A stretch of 13,703 bases of DNA from Dunaliella salina (GCA_002284615.2 MU070817.1:3767-17469), one strand, 5' to 3'. Numbered from the stretch's first letter, positions 1-7,849 are shown. Translations and numbers: made by a program. Notes: generated from the letters alone by a model not told the origin.

Positions 1-1
1 A

Positions 2-307
2 AACAGGAATAACAAAGTGACTTCACACATCATCCTAATTGGTGTGGCTGGTACCATTTACAATGAGTTTACAATCACACCCCTTATAAATCTGGGCCTG
101 ACTAAACAAAAAGCCAAATCACTAGCAGCCGAACTTAGGGACCATGCCATCCAAAGGTTAACCACTAACAAAAACACCAGACACGCTCTTTGTTACCAGG
201 GGGCTCCTGGGAGGGGGTTTGCTGGGCGTGCGGCGGCGGAGGACGGGAACAGGAGAGTCCGGGCGTCAAGAGGCATGGCAAGCAGCAACCCTCCAGATTT
301 CCACTAG
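2..307 (+). pseudogene. C-terminal end of a LINE-like retrotransposon protein
   Basis: The frame is open from the left window edge, so the true start lies outside; the GTG at 17 is probably an internal valine. It ends with TAG at 305-307. The protein contains HIILIGVAGTIYNEF, then NLGLTKQKAKSLAAELRDHA, and closes with GMASSNPPDFH. I recall this order of blocks (a GxxGTIYN segment, an LGL..Q+A..LA helix, a short Gly/Arg/Ala-rich tail ending in a PPDxH-like peptide) from C-termini of retrotransposon proteins in chlamydomonadalean algae; this is memory, not a search. The tail is G/C-rich compared with the A-rich stretch before it. No frameshift is visible in the part present. It could be the end of a live copy or a truncated one; the window cannot tell. 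It points towards the minus-strand LINE end at 573-1106. Confidence 0.55.
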
Positions 308-572
308 TTCTGTTTCTGGCTCTCTCCTAGGCTAGCTGTGTCTAGTGTACGTTTTGAGGGCCTTCTGGTGAGGCCACTGCTTCCTTGCTAGCTTGCAAGC
401 TTGTTAGATAGTGGGCCTTCCCTTAATGCACGCGGCCTCTAGCTTCCGTAGACTTTTCTTTTCTTTTTTTTCCTTAGCTTGCTCAACTTCAAAATATGGA
501 CATGAAGACAAAATCGGGTCACACTACACACAATGCGTCTGGGTAAATCCAGTCAAAAGTATTTGAGGACAA
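308..572. other. Non-coding spacer between two converging retrotransposon ends
   Basis: No supported gene. The first part probably is the 3' untranslated region of the plus-strand element ending at 307. It includes a small palindromic stretch of GCTAGC and AAGCTTG motifs near 385-405 and a T-rich run at 456-475. I see no clear poly(A) tail or target-site duplication marking the element's end. Confidence 0.4.
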
Positions 573-1106
573 AAAGGTTTTCAAGGAGACATAATTTTCA
601 GCAAGCTAGTTTGGCTGCTCGGTGTGTTGGAAAAAATCCGTAAGTTCGGAGATAAAACGATAGGTCTCAGTATTTGGTTTGGGAAAAATCGAAAGAATGA
701 GATCAGAAAAATAGATTGAGGGTTACAAGGGTTACAAAGGGTGGCCTACAGCCCAAGACTCTGGCTGATCGGCTGCCGGTGAAACAATCTCAGCCAGCAT
801 CAAGAATTGAAACCATCTCTGACAGAAATTTCCAAAATTTGTACGAGTTTTGATCTGTGCGTGATTTAGAAAAGTATTGATCTCAGGATCAGTTAAAGCG
901 TGGTAGGTTTACAAGGTTTACAAGGGAACATAACCTTCAGCCAGAAAGTTTGGCTGCTTGGTATTTTGAAAGAAATCCATAAGCTTGGAGACAAAATGAT
1001 AATTGTCATTGTCTTGGTACTGGAAAAATCGAGACACATCCTCCAAACGAGCATAAGAGAAGTATAAATGCCCTGTTTCATTAACAACTACTCTGTGTGC
1101 AGAAAA
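573..1106 (-). repeat. Three tandem LINE C-terminal/tail copies
   Basis: Read on the minus strand, three related segments follow each other at about 918-1106, 715-905 and 573-712. The first encodes NYHFVSKLMDFFQNTKQPNF then LAEGYVPL and stops at TAA 918-920. The third encodes TYRFISELTDFFQHTEQPN, an in-frame TAG at 606-608, then LAENYVSL. The middle one is more diverged and ends DQPESWAVGHPL before a TAA at 732-734. The 3' side of copies one and two carries short repeats of the type TTGTAAACC/TTGTAACCC, partly overlapping the stop. The first copy follows on from the LINE body above it. The other two look like additional 5'-truncated ends or duplicates. Pairwise similarity is plain by eye between copies one and three at both base and protein level; the middle copy is a weaker match. 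Confidence 0.6.
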
Positions 1107-2155
1107 TCATGAAAAAGATGTGCATACTTTCTTCTGAGACAGCACAAGAAGGTCAAAACGTGGTAGCTTGCCAAGAAAGGAATGGAGTCAGTGTTTGGAA
1201 GCTGGGCAGAGGTATGTAATGGTTTGAAAAGATCAATAAACATGCAGCTCACACATCTCCAGGCAATTGCGAAAGAAGAGAACATGTTTCTCGTCCTGAA
1301 TTTCAGCACACTCAAACTTGTCACAAATGTTTGAACCACACCGTCATTTACAGGGTTCGACCTTCAAGCAGTGGGCACGAAGCCTAAACCTTCTCACATT
1401 CCTTATGACTCCTTTATTCAGATCTTTCAATAAATATGTTGGGACACAAAGGGGTGAGCACACTGTTTTATATAAAGGCCTTCCGCACCAATGATGGTAA
1501 GTCACTGCTTTCCTGTTCACTCCTCGGGGGCTCATAGAATTCGCTTCCATCCATATCTTTTGCTGCCTGTACCTCAAATCCTCTAAGAAATCCTGCATGG
1601 GGATCTTAGAAGCACTCAGCATCTTCTGCTTAAACACGCTCATGGCACATGCCATTAAAGGCTGTAGACACTTGTGCAGACCTACAAGACTCTTCCCTAA
1701 TAGCCAGGTGCCAATCCGCTTCTAGCACTCTTCGCAATGTCTCACTGTTTGAATCAAGCATACTGTTGAAAAACTTAACAGTGGCCCTAAACCAATAAAA
1801 TTGTAGAGGCTCTCTGCCACACTCCCTCAGTACTGGCCAGTTCGTGGCAGAACTCTTCACACCTAGAAAACGCCTTAGACTCTAAGGCTCTCTAAGCTAG
1901 AGAGCACAATTGCCTTCTCTGCAACTCAGCCAGGCTGGCTTTTGAACTCACAGCCTCTCGTAGGTATTCAGTTCCCCACACTTGGCACGCATACATTCCG
2001 GCCGGAATGCCACCTTTGAGAACCAAATCAGAGCGTGTAGCCTATTCCTTAGCCCATGTTCATGTACAAAGCTCTTAATCCTTTGCTGGGCAGCCATAAG
2101 GCCGCACATCAAATTCCTCTGACACCTTCAAATTCATGTGCTTGTCACAGGCATA
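918..2155 (-). pseudogene. C-terminal part of a LINE-type reverse transcriptase, multiply frameshifted
   Basis: This is the region that normally follows the catalytic palm of a non-LTR retrotransposon reverse transcriptase. In order on the minus strand it encodes DKHMNLKVSEEFDVRPY, then MAAQQRIKSFVHEHGLRNR, GIPAGMYACQVWGTEYL, NWPVLRECGREPLQFYWFR, FRLRAHCLKVEPCK and FECAEIQDEKHVLFFRNC. The last block forms a Cys-x4-Cys-x7-His-x6-Cys pattern, like the C-terminal knuckle of many LINE proteins. The blocks lie in different frames, with shifts near 2100, 2020, 1860, 1640, 1233 and 1106, and in-frame stops at 1892-1894 (TAG) and 1344-1346 (TGA). The order of blocks matches algal LINE proteins that I remember. 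No catalytic YxDD box is present. The copy is dead. Family assignment is confident in kind, not at clade level. Confidence 0.75.
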
Positions 2156-2269
2156 CTATGAGGCTTCTTTAAAATCTCCTGTCAGGCCCTGTAGCCAGTC
2201 TTTGTTATGGTTGTTAAGATGGATTCGAGCTGCAGTGTTCCAAACAGCAAAGATACAAAGGTCCCAGGT

Positions 2270-2960
2270 ACGCTTTAGGTAAAGGTGTATCTTGGTTAGG
2301 GCAGGATTGAGGGGCACTATAAGTTTTTTCGCAAGGTATGGTTCCAAGTTCGTAATAGAGGTGGGGGTAGGCAGTGAAAAGTTTGGAGTAGGGGTTGGTT
2401 ATCATGTTCTTATTCCGAGCTGGAAGGAACATGAATGTAGCAGTAGCTTCTGTGTTGAGAATGGTAGAGTAAATGGCATGTTGCAAAGCATGGGTCATGA
2501 TTCCCTCCTCATAAATGGGACGGCAGACTGAGAAGCCTGAGAATTTGGATGAGAAGGCGTTATGCATGGCACCAAAAAGAGTGTCTCTGGAGTCTGCACT
2601 CCAATAATTCTGGTATTGTGGGTTGTGGTCTAGTGGAGAGGCCATTTTTTCTTGGGCTACTGAAGCCCATTTTTGAAGGGCGCGATGAATGTGAGGTGGA
2701 AGGGCTCGTGAAAAAGAGTCTTTGATCTTCTTGCTAGAGTACTTTCTTTCAAGCATGGATTTACGGGAAAGGAGTCCTTGCAGCTCAGTAGCAAAGTTGC
2801 CTGGAGGTGGTGTTATTTTCTCGTGCATGCCAGCAATCTTGGCTCCATAAAAAGCCCTGTAGAGGATTCGGAAGCGGTTTGGGGACATCATACCAACACA
2901 TTTGCCTTGCGTATTGTATATGCAAGCCATGTGCGCTGTGTATATTTCTGGGAGAATGAG
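2270..2960 (-). other. Conserved domain with methyltransferase-like spacing (tentative)
   Basis: Within the 309-codon stretch, residues about 178-256 read YWSADSRDTLFGAMHNAF, FSVCRPIY (residues 204-211), a helix rich in His/Ala, then ATATFMFLPA (233-242) and TNPYSKLF (249-256). The spacing of a strand ending in x-x-P-x-Y, a helix, and a strand ending in FLPA resembles the Dam-like DNA N6-adenine methyltransferases of phages, where the motif is NPPY followed by a hydrophobic strand ending in LPA. Here the first Asn and one Pro are not present (CRPIY). This is a resemblance only; the segment could be an unrelated fold. Confidence 0.25.
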
Positions 2961-3403
2961 GGGGGATGGAGTAGGAGGGGAATGGCTGTGGGATCCTGTG
3001 TCTGATGGTGCTGGATGAGGGGGTTGCTGGTCCGTGTACTTCACGAGGTCAACCTCGCGCAGCCAATATTCGCATGAGCCTGTAGGTTTTATGTCTGCTT
3101 GTGGATTAGTGGGGTTTCTATCAAATGTGATTATGTTGCGCAAATCTGTGTCTAACTTCTGCTGCCATACATTGCTTTCATTAGGTTTTTCAAAGCCCTG
3201 TCTTTCAAGATTTGAGAGGCAGAATCTGCTGTGGGTGTTGAGAGGTTAGGCTTGCTCTGTTGTGCTTCAAACTTAAGCAAACACTCTCTAAATTTAGGCC
3301 ATGCCTCCTGCAGATCCTCTAATTCCCAGGAGGGCTTCCAAGTGACCCTCCTGAGTTCCTGTTTAGTCTGCCGCTCTCTTTCAATTTTTTGGGCATCATT
3401 TAG

Positions 3404-3605
3404 GTTTGCACAGGCGGGACATGCCATTCGTCGGCTGTTGCAATATCTTGTCTTTGCTCGTCCGAGTAGCATCCAAGTTCCTTCATGTGCATTCCCAACG
3501 GTACATCCGGTGGCACACGTCACAAACATACATATCAGGAAATGGATCCTCCAAGGTTCCGGTTTCATAGCTTTGGTAGTAATTGCACACTTGGCAGCAG
3601 GCGCA
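3404..3605 (-). other. PHD-type zinc finger spread over three reading frames
   Basis: Minus-strand frame one gives CACCQVC, a spacer, YVCDVCHRMYRWEC. A second frame gives MKELGCYSDEQRQDIATADE, and a third gives ACPACANLND. Together these follow a PHD order of Cys pairs: CxxC, CxxC, xxxxH-xx-C, then C...CxxC. The position that is normally histidine before W-x-C is arginine (codon at 3498-3500), so one zinc ligand is lost besides the two frameshifts (near 3490 and 3425). This indicates decay of an ordinary finger, not a new variant. Confidence 0.6.
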
Positions 3606-4083
3606 CTCAACATCAGTGCGAGCAGCAGGTGAAACATTTTCAGGCACAAGGTTAGCTTCTTTAAATAGTGGCAGGGCCCATTTTTCAATGATCATAGGTG
3701 CGTAATGGGTATGATATTGCACTTGGAGGTGGGCAGGAGAGCTTGATTGTTCTTTCTTGTTCTCCGCTTAAATCCTCCAATCATGTATGTAAGCAATATC
3801 TAAATCATGATAGAATATAGGACTGATAGCATGGCTAGCAGTAGTCTCCTTAGCAAGTTTTTCAGCGGTGTTTCTTCTATAGTTCCAGACTTTTGGGCCT
3901 TGGAAAAGGGAGCTTAGAGAGTGGATGGCTGGGGAAATGATCTCTCTGTCTGTGTGGAGCAATTGTTGCCTCTTCTTTCTGGGTCTGTTTGCTTGAGTAT
4001 CTAGGCTGTGCGGAGTGATGGTTCGTGTCTGAGGGTTGCAAAGCAATACTGTGTTGAAACATCAAAAATCTGTAAGCCTACTT

Positions 4084-4435
4084 GAGTTTGTTGCTCCTTG
4101 TTTGCCTCAGCACCCTCTTGGGCCTTCACCCTTGTGCACGTGGCACTGACTTTGATTAGAGCACAGGAGACCACCCTTTCACCCAATTTCCTCAAAAGGG
4201 TGCCAGAAGACAGTTCTTGAGCTTAGGAGGCCAATGATATGATGATATGTTCAGAATTCAGTAGGACTGGCTCAGAGAAATCCTGGAGGAGGGATCTGAA
4301 AAGGTCTAACCCTCCTTAGAACCACCACCCCCCAAACCACTTCCTCCAATCGGAGCCATATGTACACCAATCGGCAGTTCTTGATCTCAGGATTCTGAAT
4401 TTATAATTGGAACAATTCTTAATTGGATTGACATG
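4084..4435 (-). repeat. Leader-like dispersed repeat, copy A
   Basis: On the minus strand this block begins ACATGTCAATCC and includes ACTGCCGATTGGTGTACATA, GATTGGAGGAAG, CTCCTAAGCTCAAGAACTG, TTTTGAGGAAATTGGG, and GTGCTGAGGCAAACAAGG. The same blocks in the same order occur on the plus strand at 8515-8840 and 12451-12860. It lies directly upstream of the broken PHD-containing retrotransposon frame, so it may be that element's promoter or 5' untranslated region. No open frame runs through it. It might instead be an independent short element into which the LINE or its relatives inserted. Confidence 0.6.
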
Positions 4436-5400
4436 TGCCGGCAAAACGCATAAATGCTTTTGACGGCCTCCTGCATCCACTTAAACATTTTGCACTGGGG
4501 GCGCCAAGAAGGCAAATTTTTCTCCTTCCTTCCTCTTCTGACATGCAGGATGTCAGCACAGTATGTGAGGGTTGTAGAAAGAAAAAAATAAAAAGAACGT
4601 AGGCAGAGAAACTCTCCCTACATCAATCAAGGGAAATGAGACACATTGGCTCTGAAAAGCTGTGAGTCTCCTCACCAAAAGATTAGAGACAGGTGACTGA
4701 TCTGTCTCTCTGAGGCTAAAGGAGATCTGGAGGATTATTAGTGGCTCTAAACTTTAGGGCCTGCCTGTGAGAGTTCATCCTTATTTTGACAGCGCTTCTA
4801 CTTGAAACAAGTTTGTGGCACACTGAAGTGAATGGGCATCGAGTTTTTGAGCAAGCTGAGTACACTCTGTTGTTCAAGACCTAGATTTTTGAATTGATTA
4901 AGGGACGCAACACGTTCCACCAACGCCCAACCTTATTCACAGTACTTGGCTTCGATTAAGAGCTGCACATGGCGTTGTTTTGCATTCAATTGATGAGGAT
5001 GTCTCATGCGATTAGCTTTTTTAGTCCTCTGTGTGGTGCTGTGCCTGCTTCGTAAAACAGTGTTAGAAGTGGGTTGCTAGCGGGTTTGGCAATGTAAAGG
5101 CTAATGAAGATAGCAATTGGCGGGCTGAAGGCAAGTCTTGCTCTCAATGGGGGTCATAAATACAAAATGTTGGACGTGAAAATTCGTCCCAGTGTGGTGC
5201 TGTGTTAATTTGATGATCTAAGGCCAGGAGTGTGACCTGAGGTTCCATTACCAATTACCATCATTTTTGGCGAATGTAACATATCGTAAAAGGTGGTGCA
5301 TGCTTGCTTTAGGATCAAAGCGGGAGGTTGCATATCCAGCTATAAAGGGGAGTTGTCCGCCTCTGGGAATTTAGCCCCCTGTCGTGCACAAACCTCAATG
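4436..5400. other. Gene-free stretch
   Basis: No open frame of interest on either strand. Two small hairpins are visible: CTGACAT/ATGTCAG at 4538-4556 (5-base loop) and AGAGACAG/CTGTCTCT at 4685-4709 (9-base loop). An A-rich purine run lies at 4577-4600. I see no rRNA, tRNA or clear promoter. Part of 4810-5400 may be old retrotransposon sequence, since a retrotransposon scrap follows at 5401, but I could not align it. Confidence 0.4.
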
Positions 5401-5462
5401 AATCTGGGCCTTACCAAACAAGAAAGCTTTATCTCTAGCATCCGAGCCTAGTTTCCATCCAA
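5401..5462 (+). pseudogene. Short remnant of a retrotransposon C-terminal segment
   Basis: The 62 bases starting AATCTGGGCCTTACCAAACA align by eye with 89-154 (AATCTGGGCCTGACTAAACA), including the shared CCATCCAA at the far end. Translation gives NLGLTKQ, the same peptide as in the retrotransposon end at 2-307, then degenerates with a stop. It is in the same orientation as that copy. Similarity outside the segment is not visible, so this is either a very old fragment or a short captured piece. Confidence 0.45.
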
Positions 5463-5953
5463 GAATTGACAAGCATTTTAGGCATGTGTTTCCTGAGGAT
5501 ACCCCCAGATAAACCTGCTCTTCAGTTGTTGTTTTGCTGCCCGAGGGGGCCTGTGCTCTTATTTTTCAGAGAGCCAAGCTGAGGCCTTGTGTTTTCTATT
5601 AACCTAGGAGCCCCCCGCCTGCTTGGCTGGGTAAATTTTAAGCTTAATAGCTGACTTTCCTTGTGAGCAAATTTCCTGGACTTCGCCATAAAGCTGCCAT
5701 ACTCTTGCTTTTTTGTGCCCTTTCTTGCCTGCGTATAGCATCTTTCCATTGCATACTGGCTGAAATGCTGTCTTATCATCTGAACTCTGCCTAGTGAACT
5801 TGACACAGCTTTTGTATGCCTGTCATGCATGTGCTTTTTTCCTTGGAATTCCAGCTCCTTTGAAGCCTTCCAGACTTTAAGCTGGCTGAGATACTACATC
5901 CTTGAGCTTTTTGTGTCTTCTTACTGTTCATTGCCCCAGTCCTAGGGAGATCG
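5463..5953. other. Gene-free stretch
   Basis: Pyrimidine-rich sequence with no supported gene. The minus-strand open frame at 5522-5830 has no recognisable motif and no supporting context. No repeat partner was found elsewhere in the window. Confidence 0.35.
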
Positions 5954-6135
5954 CTATGTCCCGATCATAGAAGGAAAACCGGTGGGGTCAAGTCGCACTT
6001 GTGTGGCTTGGTCGTATGTGCGTTGGCCTCCTGTAATCAGGAGGTCGGGGGTTCGACCCGCTCAGATGCCCTTGTAGGCACATATAGCGGTAACACTTCC
6101 CTCCTTCCTTCCTTCCTTCCTTCCTATGTCCCGAT
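5954..6135 (+). mobile_element. tRNA-derived SINE with target-site duplication
   Basis: The twelve bases CTATGTCCCGAT occur at 5954-5965 and again at 6124-6135 as flanking direct repeats, as expected for a target-site duplication. Between them is a body with RNA polymerase III promoter boxes: an A-box-like TGGCTTGGTCG at 6004-6014 and a canonical B box GGTTCGACCC at 6050-6059. A tRNA-like anticodon arm, CCTCC-TGTAATCA-GGAGG, lies between (the loop shows TGTAA, as in threonine tRNAs, though the loop is one base too long). No acceptor stem can be formed, so it is not a working tRNA gene. The 3' tail is a CTTC/TTCC repeat at 6096-6123 in place of poly(A). The near-perfect duplication suggests a fairly recent insertion. 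Confidence 0.8.
6096..6123 (+). repeat. TTCC microsatellite tail of the SINE
   Basis: A run of about six CTTC/TTCC units closes the SINE immediately before the second target duplication. Some SINE families end in a simple repeat that pairs with their partner LINE's tail; no (TTCC)n LINE tail is seen in this window. Confidence 0.85.
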
Positions 6136-6147
6136 GATGGGCCAGTG

Positions 6148-6188
6148 AAACAAACAAACAAACAAACAAACAAGCAAGCAAGCAAGCA
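6148..6188 (+). repeat. CAAA then CAAG microsatellite
   Basis: About six CAAA units run directly into about four CAAG units, twelve bases after the SINE's right target duplication. The abrupt switch of unit fits one point substitution spread by slippage. Open frames across it (QTNKQTNKQ) are by-products of the repeat. Confidence 0.9.
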
Positions 6189-6716
6189 CAGCAGACATCA
6201 CTCCTCCATAAGCCATGTTTATACTGTTTTGCGTCAATCAATCAATGACTCACGATATAAATGCCCAGGATCTTTCTCCTGGGCTTGCTATTTACAGATT
6301 AGGTTTGAGGGCCCCTTTGTGCAAGCTAAAGCAACTCCATTGATACATGCAACCATGCTAGCACAGACTTTCCTTTTTTCTTAGTTCCATTGAATTCTAT
6401 TCCATTCTATTCTCAACCCTTTTAAAGAGGATTTGACACAGTGTGGCGCTTAGGGATGTAATGTTCTTGAACTGATGCAAGAAAGGTTGCTAAGGAACAA
6501 GGATTAGGACAAGGGGACTGATGCAAGCTCTGTCTCGGTTAGTTTTAAGAGCCGTTGGAGACTAGAGCCAGTGTGCATGCTAGGAGACCTTTTCAAACGC
6601 AGCCAGTTTGGTCAGCGAGTTTCAGGATTTTGGGTGAGAGATAAAAGGCGACCACTGCTGCTGTAGAGGGAAAGTGGAAAGTTGCCAACCAACATTATGG
6701 ATGAGTACCTGTGTGA
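6189..6716. other. Gene-free stretch
   Basis: No supported gene. There is a short ATTCTATTCC/ATTCTATTCT run near 6390-6412, and GACTGATGCAAG-type words occur twice (about 6472 and 6518). A possible TATA-like AGATAAAAGG occurs near 6640, but no gene start on the plus strand follows it. Confidence 0.35.
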
Positions 6717-7748
6717 TCAGAACTTCCCTGGAGACTTGTGCAGAACATCATAAGTGCTGAAATACGGCACGCCATTCAAATCTATCCCTGATGGCCTGCC
6801 ACAATCTGTTTGCAATGGCCGCAACAAATCCGGCACTCGCAGCGGCGCAACAGCAGGAGGTAAGGGTTGAGGGCTAGGCACAGGAGATGGGTGCGACGGA
6901 GCTGAAAGTGGCACACTGCTCCCGTCTCTACAACTAACATAGTCAAGCCCTTGAAGAGGTTGCTGAGGACTGCAGCTAGCTGGAAGGTGCACTTGCGCAG
7001 ATCTGTTTCTAGCTCCACCAACCCCTTGGCCCTCCCCGGCTCGTACGCTCATGCTGGTGTGCTGAGGGGAATCTCTGCTGGCAGGCCAGTGTTGACCGAG
7101 CCAGGCTGGGGGCCGCTGGCTCCTAGGTTCGGCCTCCTTCTCCTCTGCCACACCTGCCGGCTCATGTGTGGGTACAGCCACACTTGCGCGTGAGAGGGCT
7201 TGCTGGTGAAGGTGGTCATAGGGTCTGGCCTCCGTCCCGGCCAGCAGAGCATCTGTGCCTACAGCAGGTGGGCACAAGTAGGGTATTCTGGGGGGGCTCC
7301 TCAAGCTCAGCAGGGCAGGCCGTTGTAGGGCTCCAGACGCTGCTGATACTGGCGGCGATGACGTTGGGTGCTGATACTGGCAAACTGATACTGGCGCTGG
7401 TGCTAATACTGGCCCTGGTGCTGATACTGGCGGCGATGACAGTGGGTGCTGATACTGGCCTAGTGATACTGGCCCTGGTGCTGCTGATACTGTTGGCGAT
7501 GACATTGGGTGCTGATACAGGCCTAATGAGACCGGGCCCGGTGCCGATACTGATCGCGATGATGTTGAGTGTGATTCTGGCTTACACGCATGGATTGGGT
7601 TGCAGTATGAGGGCGCAGTGGGCTTCACAGTGCTGGCGGGCCGTGGGTGAGGTGGGGGAGAGGCTGTGGTAGAGCCACCTGTGAGGACAAGCACATGAGG
7701 CCAGCCGTGGGACAGGACAGGGTTACAAAGTACTTTCCCTGCCAACAA
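6717..7748 (-). CDS. Proline-rich open reading frame, hypothetical
   Basis: A 343-codon frame with ATG at its head, inside the duplicated block Y'. Early residues read VLVLTGGSTTASPPPHP; the middle has repeats of the type QYQHPxSSPPVSAxGPVSLG (about residues 75-135); then come PxPSPQPLPPAVAPL and an ending with GIDLNGVPYFSTYDVLHKS. It has no recognised domain. Low-complexity Pro/Ser content alone can keep a frame open, so coding is not certain. The C-terminal peptide is less biased and looks protein-like. The first 40 or so residues match the translation of block Y at 10371-10521, which favours a once-coding origin. A splice-acceptor-like tgcttgtcctcacag occurs on the minus strand just inside the start (about 7683-7697), so the start shown may really lie in an intron. 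Confidence 0.35.
   Translation of the reverse strand: MLAGKVLCNPVLSHGWPHVLVLTGGSTTASPPPHPRPASTVKPTAPSYCNPIHACKPESHSTSSRSVSAPGPVSLGLYQHPMSSPTVSAAPGPVSLGQYQHPLSSPPVSAPGPVLAPAPVSVCQYQHPTSSPPVSAASGALQRPALLSLRSPPRIPYLCPPAVGTDALLAGTEARPYDHLHQQALSRASVAVPTHEPAGVAEEKEAEPRSQRPPAWLGQHWPASRDSPQHTSMSVRAGEGQGVGGARNRSAQVHLPASCSPQQPLQGLDYVSCRDGSSVPLSAPSHPSPVPSPQPLPPAVAPLRVPDLLRPLQTDCGRPSGIDLNGVPYFSTYDVLHKSPGKF
7343..7571. repeat. Imperfect minisatellite based on GCTGATACTGGC
   Basis: Four longer units of the form (C)TGATACTGNNNGCGATGACNNTGGGTG begin near 7343, 7421, 7484 and 7544, spaced 78, 63 and 60 bases. The space between is filled with shorter GATACTGGCCCTGGTG units. All spacings are multiples of three, and the frame stays open on both strands: the minus strand gives Pro/Ser/Gln repeats, the plus strand an artificially hydrophobic LALVLILALVLILA. 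Confidence 0.8.
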
Positions 7749-7846
7749 GGGCAGCTAAGCTGAAGCAAAAATGGGTGCCTGTGACCAAGATGAGCTGTAG
7801 GCGCCTGGTTATCTGCATGGGGCATCTGTTCCCAAGGCAGTGAAAA
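7617..7846. repeat. Duplicated block Y' (partner of 10371-10602)
   Basis: From GTGGGCTTCACAGTGCTG to GGCAGTGAAA this block aligns with 10371-10602 with scattered substitutions and a few small gaps. Shared words include GGGGGAGAGGCTGTGGTAGA, CCTGTGAGGACAAGCACAT and GATGAGCTGTAGGCGCCTG. On the minus strand the translation is also conserved (LCNPVLS...VLVLTGGSTTASPPPHP). Similarity seems to continue weakly to about 7935, into what is X' at the other locus. Confidence 0.8.
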
Positions 7847-7849
7847 CAC

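Larger units (their letters stand above)
2156..4046 (-). pseudogene. PHD-finger retrotransposon protein, broken (upstream part of the LINE)
   Basis: One ancestral reading frame broken by stops and shifts. The first stretch (3768-4046) contains KVWNYRRNTAEKLAKE and AYIHDWRI, then a TAA at 3768-3770. The same frame continues through HLQVQYHTHYAPMIIEKWAL and a PHD-type zinc finger. After two frameshifts comes ACPACANLNDAQK and a WKPSWELEDL segment. Another shift near 3150 leads into a 309-codon open stretch (2214-3143, with no ATG at its head) carrying RNIITFDRNPTNPQADIKP, SSKKIKDSFSRALPPHIHRA and FSVCRPIYEEG. A last shift near 2273 restores RTWDLCIFAVWNTAARIHL and WLQGLTGDFKEAS, ending in TAG just above 2155. 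I recognise this arrangement as a recurrent protein of green-algal retrotransposons, from memory. Its biochemical role is unknown to me; a chromatin-reading or DNA-binding role is suggested only by the finger. Confidence 0.65.

Noticed and set aside
3231..3632. Plus-strand open frame of 133 codons
   Set aside because: It lies opposite the PHD-retrotransposon frame, whose motifs are clear; no motif is seen on the plus strand.
5997..6070. A functional tRNA gene
   Set aside because: The B box is perfect and an anticodon arm is present, but the acceptor arms (ACTTGTG and AGATGCC) do not pair, the anticodon loop has the wrong size, and the unit has a simple-repeat tail and target duplication of a SINE.
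7166..7672. A plus-strand membrane protein (Leu/Val/Ile-rich frame)
   Set aside because: The hydrophobic stretch is the plus-strand reading of the GATACTGGCCCTGGTG minisatellite; flanking sequence in that frame is not protein-like.
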